Of a stretch of DNA of 64,000 nt, positions 1-10,515 are shown piece after piece (positions within the stretch are counted from its first letter, which is position 1; each line of letters begins with the position of its first letter). The notes under the pieces were generated by a model. The model saw only the letters and a list, made by a program, of their open reading frames with translations, ran no database searches and had not been told where the DNA came from. This DNA comes from Apiotrichum sp. Y4204 (lineage: Eukaryota > Basidiomycota > Tremellomycetes > Trichosporonales > Trichosporonaceae): positions 332,719 to 396,718 of the forward strand of contig JAMYHL010000040.1 of the NCBI GenBank assembly GCA_025531455.1, in the 5' to 3' direction. The position numbers and the translations under genes are program-made.

Positions 1-309
1 CGGTTCCCAACGCCGGCCTTGCCAACCCCGCCGGCCCCCCCGACAACGCCGTTACTCCTGGCGTTCGTCGGAAGCCCGTCCCGGCTGTCCCGGCCGTCCT
101 GGGTCGCGTCGGCCGCAAGCCGGTTCCCAACACCGGCCTTGCCAACCCCGCCGGCCCCGCCGACAACGCCGTTACTCCTGGCGTTCGTCGGAAGCCCGTC
201 CCGGCCGTCCTGGGTCGCGTTGGCCGCAAGCCGGTTCCCAACGCCGGTCTTGCCAGCCCCGCCGGCCCCGCCAACAACGCCGTTGCCCCTCGCGTCCGCC
301 GGAAGCCGG
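1..309 (+). repeat. Coding tandem repeat (three copies, 120/111/~78 nt)
   Basis: The phrase CGGTTCCCAACRCCGG recurs at 1, 121 and 232. The units differ by a 9-nt indel and point changes, so the frame encoding KPVP-rich repeats is kept. The array probably continues leftward out of the window. Confidence 0.8.
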
Positions 310-1921
310 TTCCGGCAGCTCAAGCCGTTCCGGCCGCTCCCGGTCGCGTCCGTCGGAAACCGGTTCCGGGACACTGCCCAGTGAGTATTCTTGTTCCCCG
401 TCTCTTGTTTTGTGGCACTTGTGGGCTTGTGGCACTTTTGTGGCGCTTGCTGCGTGTGGCGTGTGGCACTTTGTTGCTGTGGCGACTTGGTGACGTGGCG
501 GTGCTCCTGTTTTTGCTTCCGTCGAATGGTAATTGGATGCTAACGCGATCCTCAGACGGGGCAACCGGAGCCGGTCCCGGCAAACGGCGGCAACGGCAAC
601 GACAACGGCAAGGGGCCCGGCCCGGCCCTCGACAACGGCCCTGGTGTTGGGGGTGCGCTTGCCGTGCCAGGCGCATTCGCTGGCACGACGGCCGCCACCA
701 GCGCCCCGGTCGTCACCCCGGGCGAGTCTGCAGCGCAGCGGGCTCAAGACGCTACCGACAGCAAGGGTGGGCTCGGCATCCAGTCGAGCTCCTTCCCTTG
801 CAGCGTCTCCGGGTCTGATGACCTCAAAGACCTCGACGATGCCATTATCGTCGCAGGCACTCAAATCGTGGTCCACGTCGCCCAGGACGTGGCCGCGCAG
901 GTGGGCTCCGAGTCGCTGCTCGACTTGGGCGATCTCGGTGACCACCTCGAGAGCAATGGTCGTGCTGCGGTGCACGACTATTGCGGACCAACCGCCCCCG
1001 ACATGGTTGCGACCCGTGTCTTGGGCAGTGGGAGCTTTGGCCTCGTTCTAGAGGCCTTCTATCGCGACGGGGAGGAAGGGGGGAGATTCGCTTTCAAGTG
1101 AGTATTGCTTTTTTCTGTATCACCCTTCCTCTTTCGCACGAACTGACAATAAGACTTGGAGCGAAGAGCGACAGGGCCCAAGCCCGAGCGGAGTGGATCT
1201 TTGGCCGTCGCCTCCGAGGCAAGAACGTCAACGCTCCGATCCACTGGAGCGAGGACAGGGAATACACCTACCTGGTGTTTCCTCTTGCCTCGGGCGACCT
1301 CGAGGGCCTTGTCCCCCGCGAGGGCGCGGTCCCAAACGGCGTGGCGTACGCCAACATCATGTACGCCATTGCCCGGGTTCTCGGCGGTCTGCACGACATG
1401 CACACCGCCGGGCTTATCCACCACGACATGAAGGAAGCCAATGTCCTCATGTTCGGGGTGGAGGCCAAGATTGCAGATCTTGGGTTGGTCGAGGATGTCG
1501 CGAAGACGGGTGGCGTCTCGCGTAGTCCTGGCCGGGGGACCACGAACTACATGTCCCCCGAGAAGATCACGGGCGACGTCTGCACCACCGCCGTCGACAT
1601 CTGGGCGGTGGGTGTCATGACGTTCCGCCTCCTTTCCGGCAACCACATCTGGACAAGTGGTGTCGGAAGGGGGTCACTGGAGGAGCGCATTTGCGGGCGC
1701 CTCGACTCGCGCTTCGTCGAGGACTTTTGGGGCCAGCACGAGTGGCTTGGTAAAGCAGCCAGCTTTATCAAGCTTCTCTGCAGCCGCGACCCGGCCGGGA
1801 GGCCAACGGCGATGGACGCGCAGATGATGGCCCTCGTGAGTTTCAACTGGTCTTGCTTTGCGCTACAGAATACTAACGACATCAGGACCTCTACGCCGAA
1901 GCCAGCACCCTGATGGCGTAG
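1..1921 (+). CDS. Protein kinase with Pro/Val repeat N-terminal region (5' truncated)
   Basis: Open at the left edge. Exons: 3-380, 556-1097, 1154-1835, 1886-1921, with GTGAGT donors and CTAAC-type branch sites. The first exon encodes imperfect repeats built around KPVP and GLANPAGP (37-40 residues per unit), followed by a Gly/Asn/Pro-rich linker. The C-terminal ~300 residues are a kinase domain: glycine loop LGSGSFG, ATP lysine in FAFK (the lysine codon spans the second intron), catalytic loop HHDMKEAN in place of HRDxKxxN, DLG in place of DFG, and SPE in place of APE. The catalytic Asp, Asn, Lys and metal-binding Asp are all kept, so activity is plausible. Substrate and pathway cannot be read from the sequence. 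The family is certain; the N-terminus is missing. Confidence 0.8.
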
Positions 1922-4357
1922 AAACAGGTCACCCATCGTCTGCCCGTTGCCGTTCGCCTTGTCGACACAACCCTTAGCAACTCAACACCCACAGCCGCTG
2001 GTCGGCTACAACCTTAGTTGAGTTTGCTACCCACGTCGACACTTCCTCCGGCCGTCCTAAAACCTCGCAAGTCCGCGCCCGCCGTCTACCCACGCGCTCC
2101 CTCCTTTCGCCCAGCCTGCAACTCGAGGTCCCCGCTGCCACCGACATAGTACGCTCATGTACCGATACCTGGCAACCGGGACTTTTCCCACCGAGTTCAG
2201 GCACTCTTCACCAACCCAATCTGCAATCTAGAACCCTCGCCCACCCGCTCCCCCCAATTGGACCTCGAGCCCATCGATCGCACCACGACAACCCCGCGAT
2301 CGATGGCCGTTTACCACTCGAGTCCAAGGGTCTCTCCTCAACTCCCCTTGTCGTCGCGACAGCTCCCCCTCCCACACCGCATGGCTCGCGCCCGGAGTGA
2401 GTGCTCGTTTACCCCACTCACTCCGGCCGTCGTCTCGCGAGCCAAAACCCCCGACCTGGCCCGGACTCGCCCATTGTGTGTGCGCGTCACCGCACGCACT
2501 TTGGCCGTCAACCCCGAGTCCCGTCAACCAGAGGCCTTGTCGGGTCCCAAGTCCGGCCGTGGCTGGAGAAGCGCACGTCTACCTCGTTTGCTCCAGCGTC
2601 GCACACGGTCGGCATCGTCCATTACTCAAAGCCGCAACAGCCTCACGTCCCCCTCACCTTTCTTAGTCGGGCTCAACCCCAGCAAGCGCTTTCTCCTCAA
2701 GCGCGACCCCAGTGTTTTTCACGAGTGGTTCAACCCACTGTTTACACCCTTTCACCTTTTAGTTTCTTTCTCTTTTCTCCTTGTCACACCGCAATCAATC
2801 ACAACCGACTCTCACACGCTTCTCGCCGCTTGCTATTTGCAGCCTCGCCTCCTCTGTCTCCATCATCACTCAGCTCAACCGTCACTCTTGAAACGCTCTG
2901 GCACTGTACTGCACGCGCAGCTGCACGGCACCCCCTTTTCCAACAATCCACGTCATCATCATCCCTTCTTGTGTTGAATCTCTCCACATATAATCCACAT
3001 CGCTCGACCCATCTTCAGTCGACTACACCACTTGAACCAACGTTCTCTTCCCGACAACTAAAGCCATCTACCACCGTCGTACGCCCCCCAAAGCCAACTC
3101 AGTCTATCATCGGACTCTCACACGTACCTTCGACTTCTGCATATCCGCGCTATCCACGCAACCTCAACTTCAAGAACATCAGCGAGTCAATACACATTGT
3201 CATTACTGTAAGCTTAAGCCTTATTCCGTTGCTGATGATCAAGCTTTTCACGTCTATCACATAGCTTCACAACCCACAACACGAACACCATCTTAAGCAT
3301 CGCCGTCCTCTTCAAAGACCGCAAGCACAGTATGTAGGGATTAGTAGTAAGTTCAACTGCCCTCGGGTTACTCGCGTGAATAGAAAACTGACAGGACAGG
3401 CCATTGTAGAAGGGAAAGGAAGAAACAAGTCGGAGAGAAGAAAACAACCAAAAACAGAACACCACCACCACCACAAGTCCAGATCCATAGCACTACATCA
3501 CGCATCGACACTCATAACACTCAATCAAGTAGGCGAAACGCGACCACAACAACGAGCACTGTCACGACCACACCCACGACCACAAGCCAACCACCTTACG
3601 AACCACACAACTCTCACAATCTTCACGATCACAACCATGACCACATCAGCAGATTGCTACAGCAACGCTGGTCCCATCAGATTTTGAACTCAGACTTGTG
3701 AGTCCAATAAACTCTGGCACGGCTGACGTACAGTAGCAGTATGGGCAATACTGCCGATGCGCCGTACTGTAAACCACCATCTCCACCAACCCAATCCATC
3801 TACAGACTTCAGCTGGCACACCAGTGAGTTACTCTTTGTCTGTTTTTGATGACTAACCCCACAGGGACATCTGAGTTCCGAACGAGACGCCTGCACACAA
3901 CACAGAGAGCCAACTCGATTTGTGCTCAAGTTGTGCAAGCCCTAACCACAAAGAGCCTCACGACGAACCCAACGAACCACACAAACCACATTAGCATCAC
4001 CTCCAGGAACTTTGATGGTCTCCGGTCATCTCAAGCCGGCGTCACACGACACAACGAAAATCCAAACCATCACGAGCCCTCTGCATCTCACTATCTTCTA
4101 CAATCACTATATCTCCCTGTAGCCGTATCACCTACCGCACCTACTGTCCATGGCACGTAACAACCGTCAACAGAACCGACGAAGCATGTACATACACACG
4201 GCCCTTTTCATTGCCCCAGCCGTTTGCTCATACCTATCATTTGATCACATAATCCTACATGCCACTTCTATGAGACTGTCCTACCTCCATTAAAGACAGG
4301 AGCAAGATATTTCCGTCGTTAACCCACTAACAACACCGAAACAAGTCTCATCTAAAA
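1922..4357 (+). other. Spliced-looking region without a convincing coding gene (candidate leader or long ncRNA)
   Basis: This C/T/A-rich stretch of about 2.4 kb lies between the kinase stop and the convergent MFS gene. The plus strand has four good intron candidates: 3208-3264 (GTAAGC..ATAG), 3347-3399 (GTAAGT..CTGAC..CAG), 3698-3733 (GTGAGT..CTGAC..CAG) and 3824-3864 (GTGAGT..CTAAC..CAG). Removing all four keeps one frame open from 2401 to a stop at 3872-3874, but that frame has no ATG before the fourth exon, its composition looks random, and the low purine content alone reduces stop codons. I therefore do not call a protein. Confidence 0.35.
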
Positions 4358-6202
4358 TTAATGCTTCATGACCGAAGATTCGACATAGCGCCAGTACGCC
4401 GCCCGCGAGCTGGCGCGCCACCTCTTGCCGAACTTAATGACAATAAGGAAGCTCGCGTAGAACAATACGCCGATGAACGCGGCCGTGATGAATGTGTTCT
4501 GGTATCCCATCTTGAGGACCCAAGGAGTGATGCCGTAGCTCATTGCAAAGCCCATAGTGTTCCTGATAATCATGATCGTAATCATCGACTCGCCAGCCAA
4601 ATCTTTGTACGAGTCGAGAACGTAGTTGATCGCAGTCGCGCCGCCCGTAGCGCTTGTGAACGCCATCAACATGCCGCCAAACGCCATGCCGAACCAGTGC
4701 ACGCCATTGGCGGCGCCGACGCCCCACAGGATAAGCGCGACGGCCACCAACACGGCATTCAGGGTCAGACACCATAGGCGGTCTTCAGGCTCGCGGATAC
4801 CGCCGCGGCGGCGGGCGAAACGCAGCGCAATCTTGTCGCTGATCCAACCACTCCAGATAGGACTGAGGATGGACCCAATCGTGGGTGCCAGGTACGTCAG
4901 GCCGACCATCGCGGCGGAGAAATTGTAGGACGTCATGTAAATCAGGGCCGCAGTGGCGTTGAGCACGTTGAACCAGATGAGCGCCGAGCCGTACAGTACG
5001 CCACCCCATACAATGACAGGGAAACGCATGAGAATGAAGGGACGGTACATCATCACCCAGAGTGTCTTGAGCGTCGTCCACTTTTGTGTGAACATGCCAA
5101 GCTTCTGGATGAAAGTCGTGGGTGTGCCCTCCAGCTCGACGGTCTCTTGCACAGTGATGACGGCTGGGGACTTGTCGGTAGTCTCAGGCAGCCCCTTCTC
5201 CGAGTCAAGGTTGGGGGTCCGGATCCCATCGGCCACTTCGCCAGTGCCGTGGTCATCAGAAAGCTCGGTCGTGCCGCGGTTGTAGTTGGTCTGGTGTTAG
5301 TCGAGCACTCGGAAATTACATCTCGAGTACTAACCTCCTCGAGGAAGAAGAACAGGATGACGGTGGCAATGGCAAGTTGGATAGCAGAAACCCAAAACAC
5401 CCATTTCCAGCCCAGGGCGTCGTTGACAAACTTCCCAGGTCAGCCTCAACACTGCAGATTCTTCCATGCATCTTCGCACTTACCCCAGCCCAGATAGCAG
5501 GAGAATACGAGGCCACAAACAGCGCCATGCCATACATGCCGATCCAGAATCCACGCTCGTGGGCATACCACAGGTCGGAGATGGACGCCTCGACCAGCAT
5601 CTCGATGGGGGACACTAGGATGCCCTGGACAATCTTGTTCACCTGCCACTCCCACCCTGTGGTGGTATAGACATTCCAGATGACCACAGCCTGCCGTCAA
5701 TGGCGACCTAATGCACACAACTCACGATGTTAAGCGCACTACTGATGACATAAACCGGACGCTTGCCAAACGTGAGTGCGAGCGGCTGCATGACCACGCC
5801 TCCCCAGCCGAGAAACAGGAACACTGACGTTAGCCTCATTGGAGAAGTCTGAAGGTACGTACAGATACCGGTGCCCTCATTGAGAGTGGCAAGGGAGATA
5901 CCCGTCGCGTCCTGGATGGGTACGAGGACCGAGTAAAGAGACGCAGAAGCATGACCGGCCGACATGGTGTCTAGGATGAGTACCACAACAAATCTCAGCA
6001 ACATACAGATGAACAGCATCAGCATGTGGATGAGCTTGCGCTTCTTGCTCCACCGCAGCGGATCGTTGACATCGTTACTGGGTCGTGGCGCCAACACAAT
6101 GTCGGCCTTGCCCGCATGGTTACCCTGTGCATGCTGATCAATGTCGATTAGGACCAGCGAGCCCGGGATGGGCAGGTCGCGTACTACCACTGGCGCTTCC
6201 AT
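4358..6202 (-). CDS. MFS transporter, DHA1-like (557 aa)
   Basis: Plasma-membrane major facilitator protein. Exons on the minus strand: 6202-5863, 5823-5726, 5690-5484, 5430-5335, 5290-4358; all joins keep frame. The soluble N-terminus carries RPSNDVNDPLRWSKKRKL, the 'P..SNDPNDPLNW' type motif that precedes TM1 in fungal DHA1-like drug/polyamine transporters. About twelve hydrophobic segments follow, with a charged central loop around residues 255-320 and a SDKIALRFARRRGG stretch typical of an MFS loop between helices. The start MEAPVVV is the first ATG in this frame. It is divergently placed 1.47 kb from an amidase gene, suggesting uptake of an amide or another nitrogen compound, but the substrate is inference. 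Confidence 0.85.
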
Positions 6203-7129
6203 CAAGCGTAAGTTATTGAATGCTTTGGTTGAGTCAAGGTGCGAAGGGGCGACAGAGAGGCATCCCAAAGCTCTTCAATATGTAGGATGTCAGCGTGCGC
6301 TCACGCAACAGAAGTCGCCAAGTGGGGCCAGCCTTCTGAGTTCCGGCTCTACACCTCCCACAACACGGTCGGTTATTGTTGCTGTTGTGAGCTTAAGTGA
6401 AATGTACGACAAAGTTCCCGATGATATCATGATCCCATAAATCCCCAGACGTGGAACACGATCTCAATCGCCACCATTACCTCCTTCAGCTCTTGCCTCC
6501 TCGGTGCACTTCACACCTCTCACTCGCTTCACTTGACGTCTCTGGCACAAACTGTATCTCTTGGCATCGGCCCCCTCCGTCTCCATCAATTCTACAACTT
6601 ATCTGTTTGCAAATGAGTTTGTCGTAGGCCTCGTCGCGTCGGCAAGAAGTGCCCTGTGCCTCACGTGCCGGCATCAAGTATCTATTTCCGACACTCTTGG
6701 GTCGCGGTCGGCAACGTTTCGCCGGCGACGGCAGGCTGTGCGACCGCCTGGACTCACTTGCTTCGTATCGCCGGCGATATGGCCCAGTCAAGCCCGCGGT
6801 CACGGCTTAGTTGCTGGGCAGCTCGGGACATTTCCCAAGGCTGAGGAACTTCACAGACTGCGAGTCCAGGAACGACTCTGGGAACTCAAAAGCTGTTTGT
6901 GGGGCAAGTCGAAGTCATTCTGCAGAGCGATGTTATAATGCTGGCTGCCGAATGCCGATAACACGGTACACGATGGACAATCTTGTGGTAACTCATGGTC
7001 TTTCAATCCTCTGCCTGGGAAATCAACGATGTACGGTAAATACCCATACGATTACGCAATTGACCATAACATATCTGTGGGGCCTCCCTATCGGCCACCT
7101 GCGAGGTCAGCTGATGATTACGCTTAAGC

Positions 7130-7156
7130 GCGTTGCGCGTATTATATGCGCAACGC
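7130..7156. promoter_or_regulatory. Perfect 9+9 bp inverted repeat, possible factor-binding site
   Basis: GCGTTGCGC (7130-7138) and GCGCAACGC (7148-7156) are separated by a 9-nt AT-rich spacer. The site lies midway in the divergent promoter. Spacing and symmetry suit a dimeric zinc-cluster regulator, but the protein is unknown. Confidence 0.35.
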
Positions 7157-7241
7157 ATTGTACACAGTTAGACGACTCAGACGACGGCCATGACCGCTGG
7201 AGCAAGACAAATCAGGTTTTTACATTCCCACACAGATTTGC

Positions 7242-7253
7242 TTATCGCTTATC
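7242..7253 (-). promoter_or_regulatory. Paired GATA-factor sites (TTATC x2)
   Basis: TTATCGCTTATC reads as two GATAA sites on the minus strand, 2 nt apart and about 420 bp upstream of the amidase start. Paired GATAA sites are the usual target of AreA/Gat1-type nitrogen regulators in fungi, and amdS-type genes are classical targets. Function here is inferred. Confidence 0.35.
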
Positions 7254-7673
7254 CATGGCGTCGTCAAAAGTCGCCGAGCGGGCAAGCCGAGCGGCGGATT
7301 GCTGTCGTTTTGAGTTGCCGAGTGCTGGGGTGGGATATCAAATCACCATCACGGGTGAGTCGCCAATGACTACCGCAGCCACCATCGATATCCGTCGCGT
7401 CGCGGCACGCCAAGACATAAGCCACACTATCTTTTGATGGCAACAGCATCCCCAGATCCGGGACGTGCTGTACGCGTCGTACTAGCCTTCATACCACACG
7501 TCCACCACCCCAGCTACCCGGCATCGCCGTCCACTTGCACGCCAAAGATAGCTCTTAAAAGGCTAAACATGTCGTTTCCGTTCGCAATAAGACACACGTC
7601 CACTCTCCTGCCCTCCGATCGCCGCATTCACTGCCACTCCAACACTAAGACCCTTCTCTGACAGACACACACC

Positions 7674-9338
7674 ATGTCCCCCACAGCTGTGAGGCCCAAC
7701 TACCGCGAGCTGGCAGACACGGCCATCGCGAAGCGCAACGCCACCATCCCGGCGAAGTGGCAGCTCCCCAAATCGTGCTATCCTCTCCCCCTCGACTCGA
7801 CTACCCTTCTTGAAAAGAGCGATTTGCTGGACGCCATTGAGCTCGAGATCATCCGTCTCTCGGCTACCAAGCTTGCGTCCGCGATCAAGAATGGAACATA
7901 CTCCTCGGTACAGGTCACCACCGCCTTCTGCAAGGCGGCTGCAATCGCTCAGCAGGCGACCAACTGTCTTACAGAGCTGTTCGTGGACGAGGCGCTGGAG
8001 CGTGCCAAGTGGTGCGATGAGCAGCTTGCTGCTGGAAGGGAGGTCGGCCTTCTCCACGGCGTTCCTATCAGCATCAAGGATCACATCGACATTCAGGGGC
8101 ATGACTCGCCCAGTGGCTTCCTTGGTCTCGTTGGCAAGATGGTCGCCAAAGAGGACGCTCATTTGGTAGCTGCTCTCCGAAACGCCGGCGCCGTCTTTTA
8201 CTGCAGTGCGTAACTAACTACCAACTATCACTGATAACCAGAGACCACCAACCCGCAAGGCATCATGCATCTCGAGAACGAGTGCTACCTTGGCACCACT
8301 CTGTGCCCGTACAACCGCAACCTGACGTCTGGTGGAAGCAGCGGCGGTGAAGGTGCAACAATCGGTATGTTCGCTTCTCCCCTCGGAGTCGGAAGCGACA
8401 TTGGGGGCTCAGTACGGTCTCCGGCAGCTGCATGCGGCATTTTCAGCTTCAAGCCGACCGTCGGCAGGCTTTCCTTCCACGGCTGCCAGGCGCCCCACTT
8501 CACCAAGGGCTACGAGGGCATCCTTGGCACACACGCTCCCATGGCGCGCGATGTCGAGGACCTGGACCTGTACATGAAGGTCCAAGTCGACAGTAAGATC
8601 TGGGAGAAGGACCCGACTCTGTGGGTCAAGCACTGGGTGACTCCCGAGCGGCCAAACCGTCCCCTGCGCGTCGGTGTTATGAAGGACGACGGCGTCGTTC
8701 GCCCTGTCGCTCCTATTAGGCGTGCCATGGAATCCGTGGTGGCGAAACTCAAGGCCAACCCCAACTTTGAGGTTGTGGAGTTTGCCCCGTGGCAGTCCGA
8801 GGCCGCGTGGGACATCATCTCCCAACTGTACTGGTGCCATGACGGTGGCGAGGGGACGTTCAAGTACATGGCACTCGGCAACGAGCCTGTGCACCCCCTC
8901 ACGCAGTGGAGCATCGACCAGTCGCGCTGTGAGGGCAAGACACTCCCGGCTGACGACTACTACAAGCTGGTTGGGCGGCGTGACGATTTTCGCGCCGGGT
9001 TGGCCGAGCACTGGCGCGCGCAGGGCGTCGACGTCGTGCTTTCCCCCGTTGGACCTAGTCCCGCTCCGCCGCACCGGACCTCCAAGTACTGGAACTACAC
9101 CTCGTTCTGGAACCTGGCCAACTACCCCGCCGCCGTGTTCCCGACCGGCCTGCATGTGGAGGAGACGGATGTGGAGGACTACACTCCCCGCAACGCTGAC
9201 GAGAAGGCGGTGCGCGAGACGTACGACCCCAAGGTCTCCATTCGTGCGCCCCTCGCCCTTCAGCTCATCGGATACATCGGCCACGACGAGGAGACCGTGC
9301 AGGCCCTCAAGGACGTCATGGCCCAGCTGTGTTCGTAA
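7674..9338 (+). CDS. Amidase, AmdS (acetamidase) type, 542 aa
   Basis: Amidase-signature hydrolase that releases ammonia from carboxamides. Two exons: 7674-8205 and 8242-9338, with a 36-nt intron (GTGCGT..CTGATAACCAG). The Ser-cisSer-Lys triad is visible: Lys135 in GVPISIKDH, cis-Ser211 in GGSSGGEGA and nucleophile Ser234 in DIGGSVR. Length and the N-terminal helical region match fungal AmdS enzymes. The divergent MFS transporter and upstream GATA sites fit a nitrogen-scavenging role. Exact substrate (acetamide or another amide) cannot be decided. Confidence 0.9.
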
Positions 9339-9420
9339 ATGTGATTAGCTTTGGTTGTATAGTTCCTTCCGTTTCCTTTCGTGCGCGATGCAATATGTGA
9401 AGTCACCCTTGTTGTCAGTG

Positions 9421-9514
9421 TCAGACAGTCTCTGTGACCATCGTATCGTCAGTAGTCAGACAGTCTCTTTGACCGACGTGCGGGATGCACGTAGTGCTGG
9501 CGTGCACGTAGTGC
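9421..9514. repeat. Two pairs of short direct repeats
   Basis: TCAGACAGTCTCTGTGACC (9421-9439) recurs with one change at 9456-9474, and TGCACGTAGTGC occurs at 9486-9497 and 9503-9514. They lie between the convergent amidase and EIF1AD-like genes. Confidence 0.7.
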
Positions 9515-9585
9515 AGCACTTATTAACGAAACATACCCTAGTAGTCTACAAGATCTGCCCGAAGGTTCACAGAGTGCCTCCTTCT

Positions 9586-10141
9586 CTACTCCTCGTCGTC
9601 ACTCTCCTCTTCACTTTCCGATTCGCTAACGACCTGTCGCCGGCGATTCGGATTCTCAGGGAGCGCGTCCTCCGAGTCGGAACCGTCTTGAGCGACGGGT
9701 TCAGGCTTGCCCCTGACATCGAATGCCTTTGGCCTGAGAGTTCAGTAAACTTCATTTGGATCCAAGACGGGGACGTACCACTCTCCAGCTTTCCGCCAGG
9801 CCTTGATCTCCGGGCCAGTGATCACGTGCGTGATCTCGCCTGCGAGGCGGCTGTCGGGTTCGTCAAAGACACGAACAAAGGCGAACATGCCTGTGGTCAG
9901 CAACAGAGGAATTTTATCGTCAGGTAAGCTGGAGAATTGCCATTCCTCAGCTTTACTCACCCCTTGCAGCAAAAGACACCTTCTTGACTTTGTTGGGCAT
10001 TTCCACAAGGCGCTCGATGCCCTCTGGATCCGAACACGCGAAATTGCTCGAGCCCTGTGGTGGGCCGAGCTGGACAATGATGTGTTGTGGCGGCATAGTT
10101 GCCGGGGTGTACGGCGCTTCTGTGGCGAGAATACGCGGCAT
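9586..10141 (-). CDS. EIF1AD-like S1/OB-fold protein, 146 aa
   Basis: Exons 10141-9961, 9890-9779, 9733-9586. The protein aligns by eye with EIF1AD (an eIF1A-like RNA-binding protein linked to late 40S maturation): a short N-terminus, then an OB-fold with IIVQLGPPQG, RLVEMPNKVKK and AARGMFAFVRV, the signature WRKAGEWPKAF (EIF1AD has a similar LQKEGFWPEAF), and an acidic tail ending ESEEESDDEE. The second intron is only 45 nt (GTACGT, CTGA branch). If retained, a TGA would cut off the tail, but splicing restores the conserved WPKAF, which decides the model. Start chosen at MPRILATE; an in-frame ATG 26 codons upstream is possible. Partners are not visible. Confidence 0.8.
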
Positions 10142-10515
10142 CTTGATCGTCTTTGATGAACGGTCGGCTGTTGGATAGAGTGCAGTGGAGAACGAGATCG
10201 TCGGGGTGTTGGCTGCCATGACACCCAAATCGGCCAAAACTTTGCTCCTCTCTGATGTGTGGCATGTGTGAGTGGAGGCCTCCACTTTGGTGGCGTACTT
10301 TAAGTAATGTAATACAAAAAGGGGACGCGAGTCTAATACCCCTAGCGGCGAGTCATTACTATTATCAGCATCAACTAATCAACCACGTCCGTCCTGTCAG
10401 GGTCGGTGACCGCGTTTTTGTTTGTGCAGTCCAGTCAACCAACTGTTGTCACCATCACTTTGGCCGTTCTCATCACCCCAGCACCCTTCTTCATCACCAG
10501 TAATGCCTTCTTGAC
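10142..10515. promoter_or_regulatory. Divergent promoter, EIF1AD-like / DNA polymerase X
   Basis: 374 bp without a gene. The polymerase start is preceded by a pyrimidine-rich leader and by a short upstream ATG at 10503 that runs into a stop after three codons. No TATA box stands out. Confidence 0.5.

Larger units (their letters stand above)
6203..7673. promoter_or_regulatory. Divergent promoter region between MFS transporter and amidase
   Basis: About 1.47 kb with no ORF I can support; the few open frames here have non-coding composition. It contains GATAA at 6957-6961, two closely spaced TTATC sites at 7242-7253 and a perfect 9-bp inverted repeat at 7130-7156. A short pyrimidine-rich leader precedes the amidase ATG. 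Confidence 0.5.

Noticed and set aside
172..975. 267-codon open frame antisense to the kinase
   Set aside because: Arg/Ala/Gly-rich shadow of the repeat-coding strand; no splice logic or domain.
3376..3687. Poly-His containing 103-codon frame in the 1.9-4.4 kb region
   Set aside because: Its His run comes from a CAC repeat, no ATG start, and the frame conflicts with the better-supported intron series.
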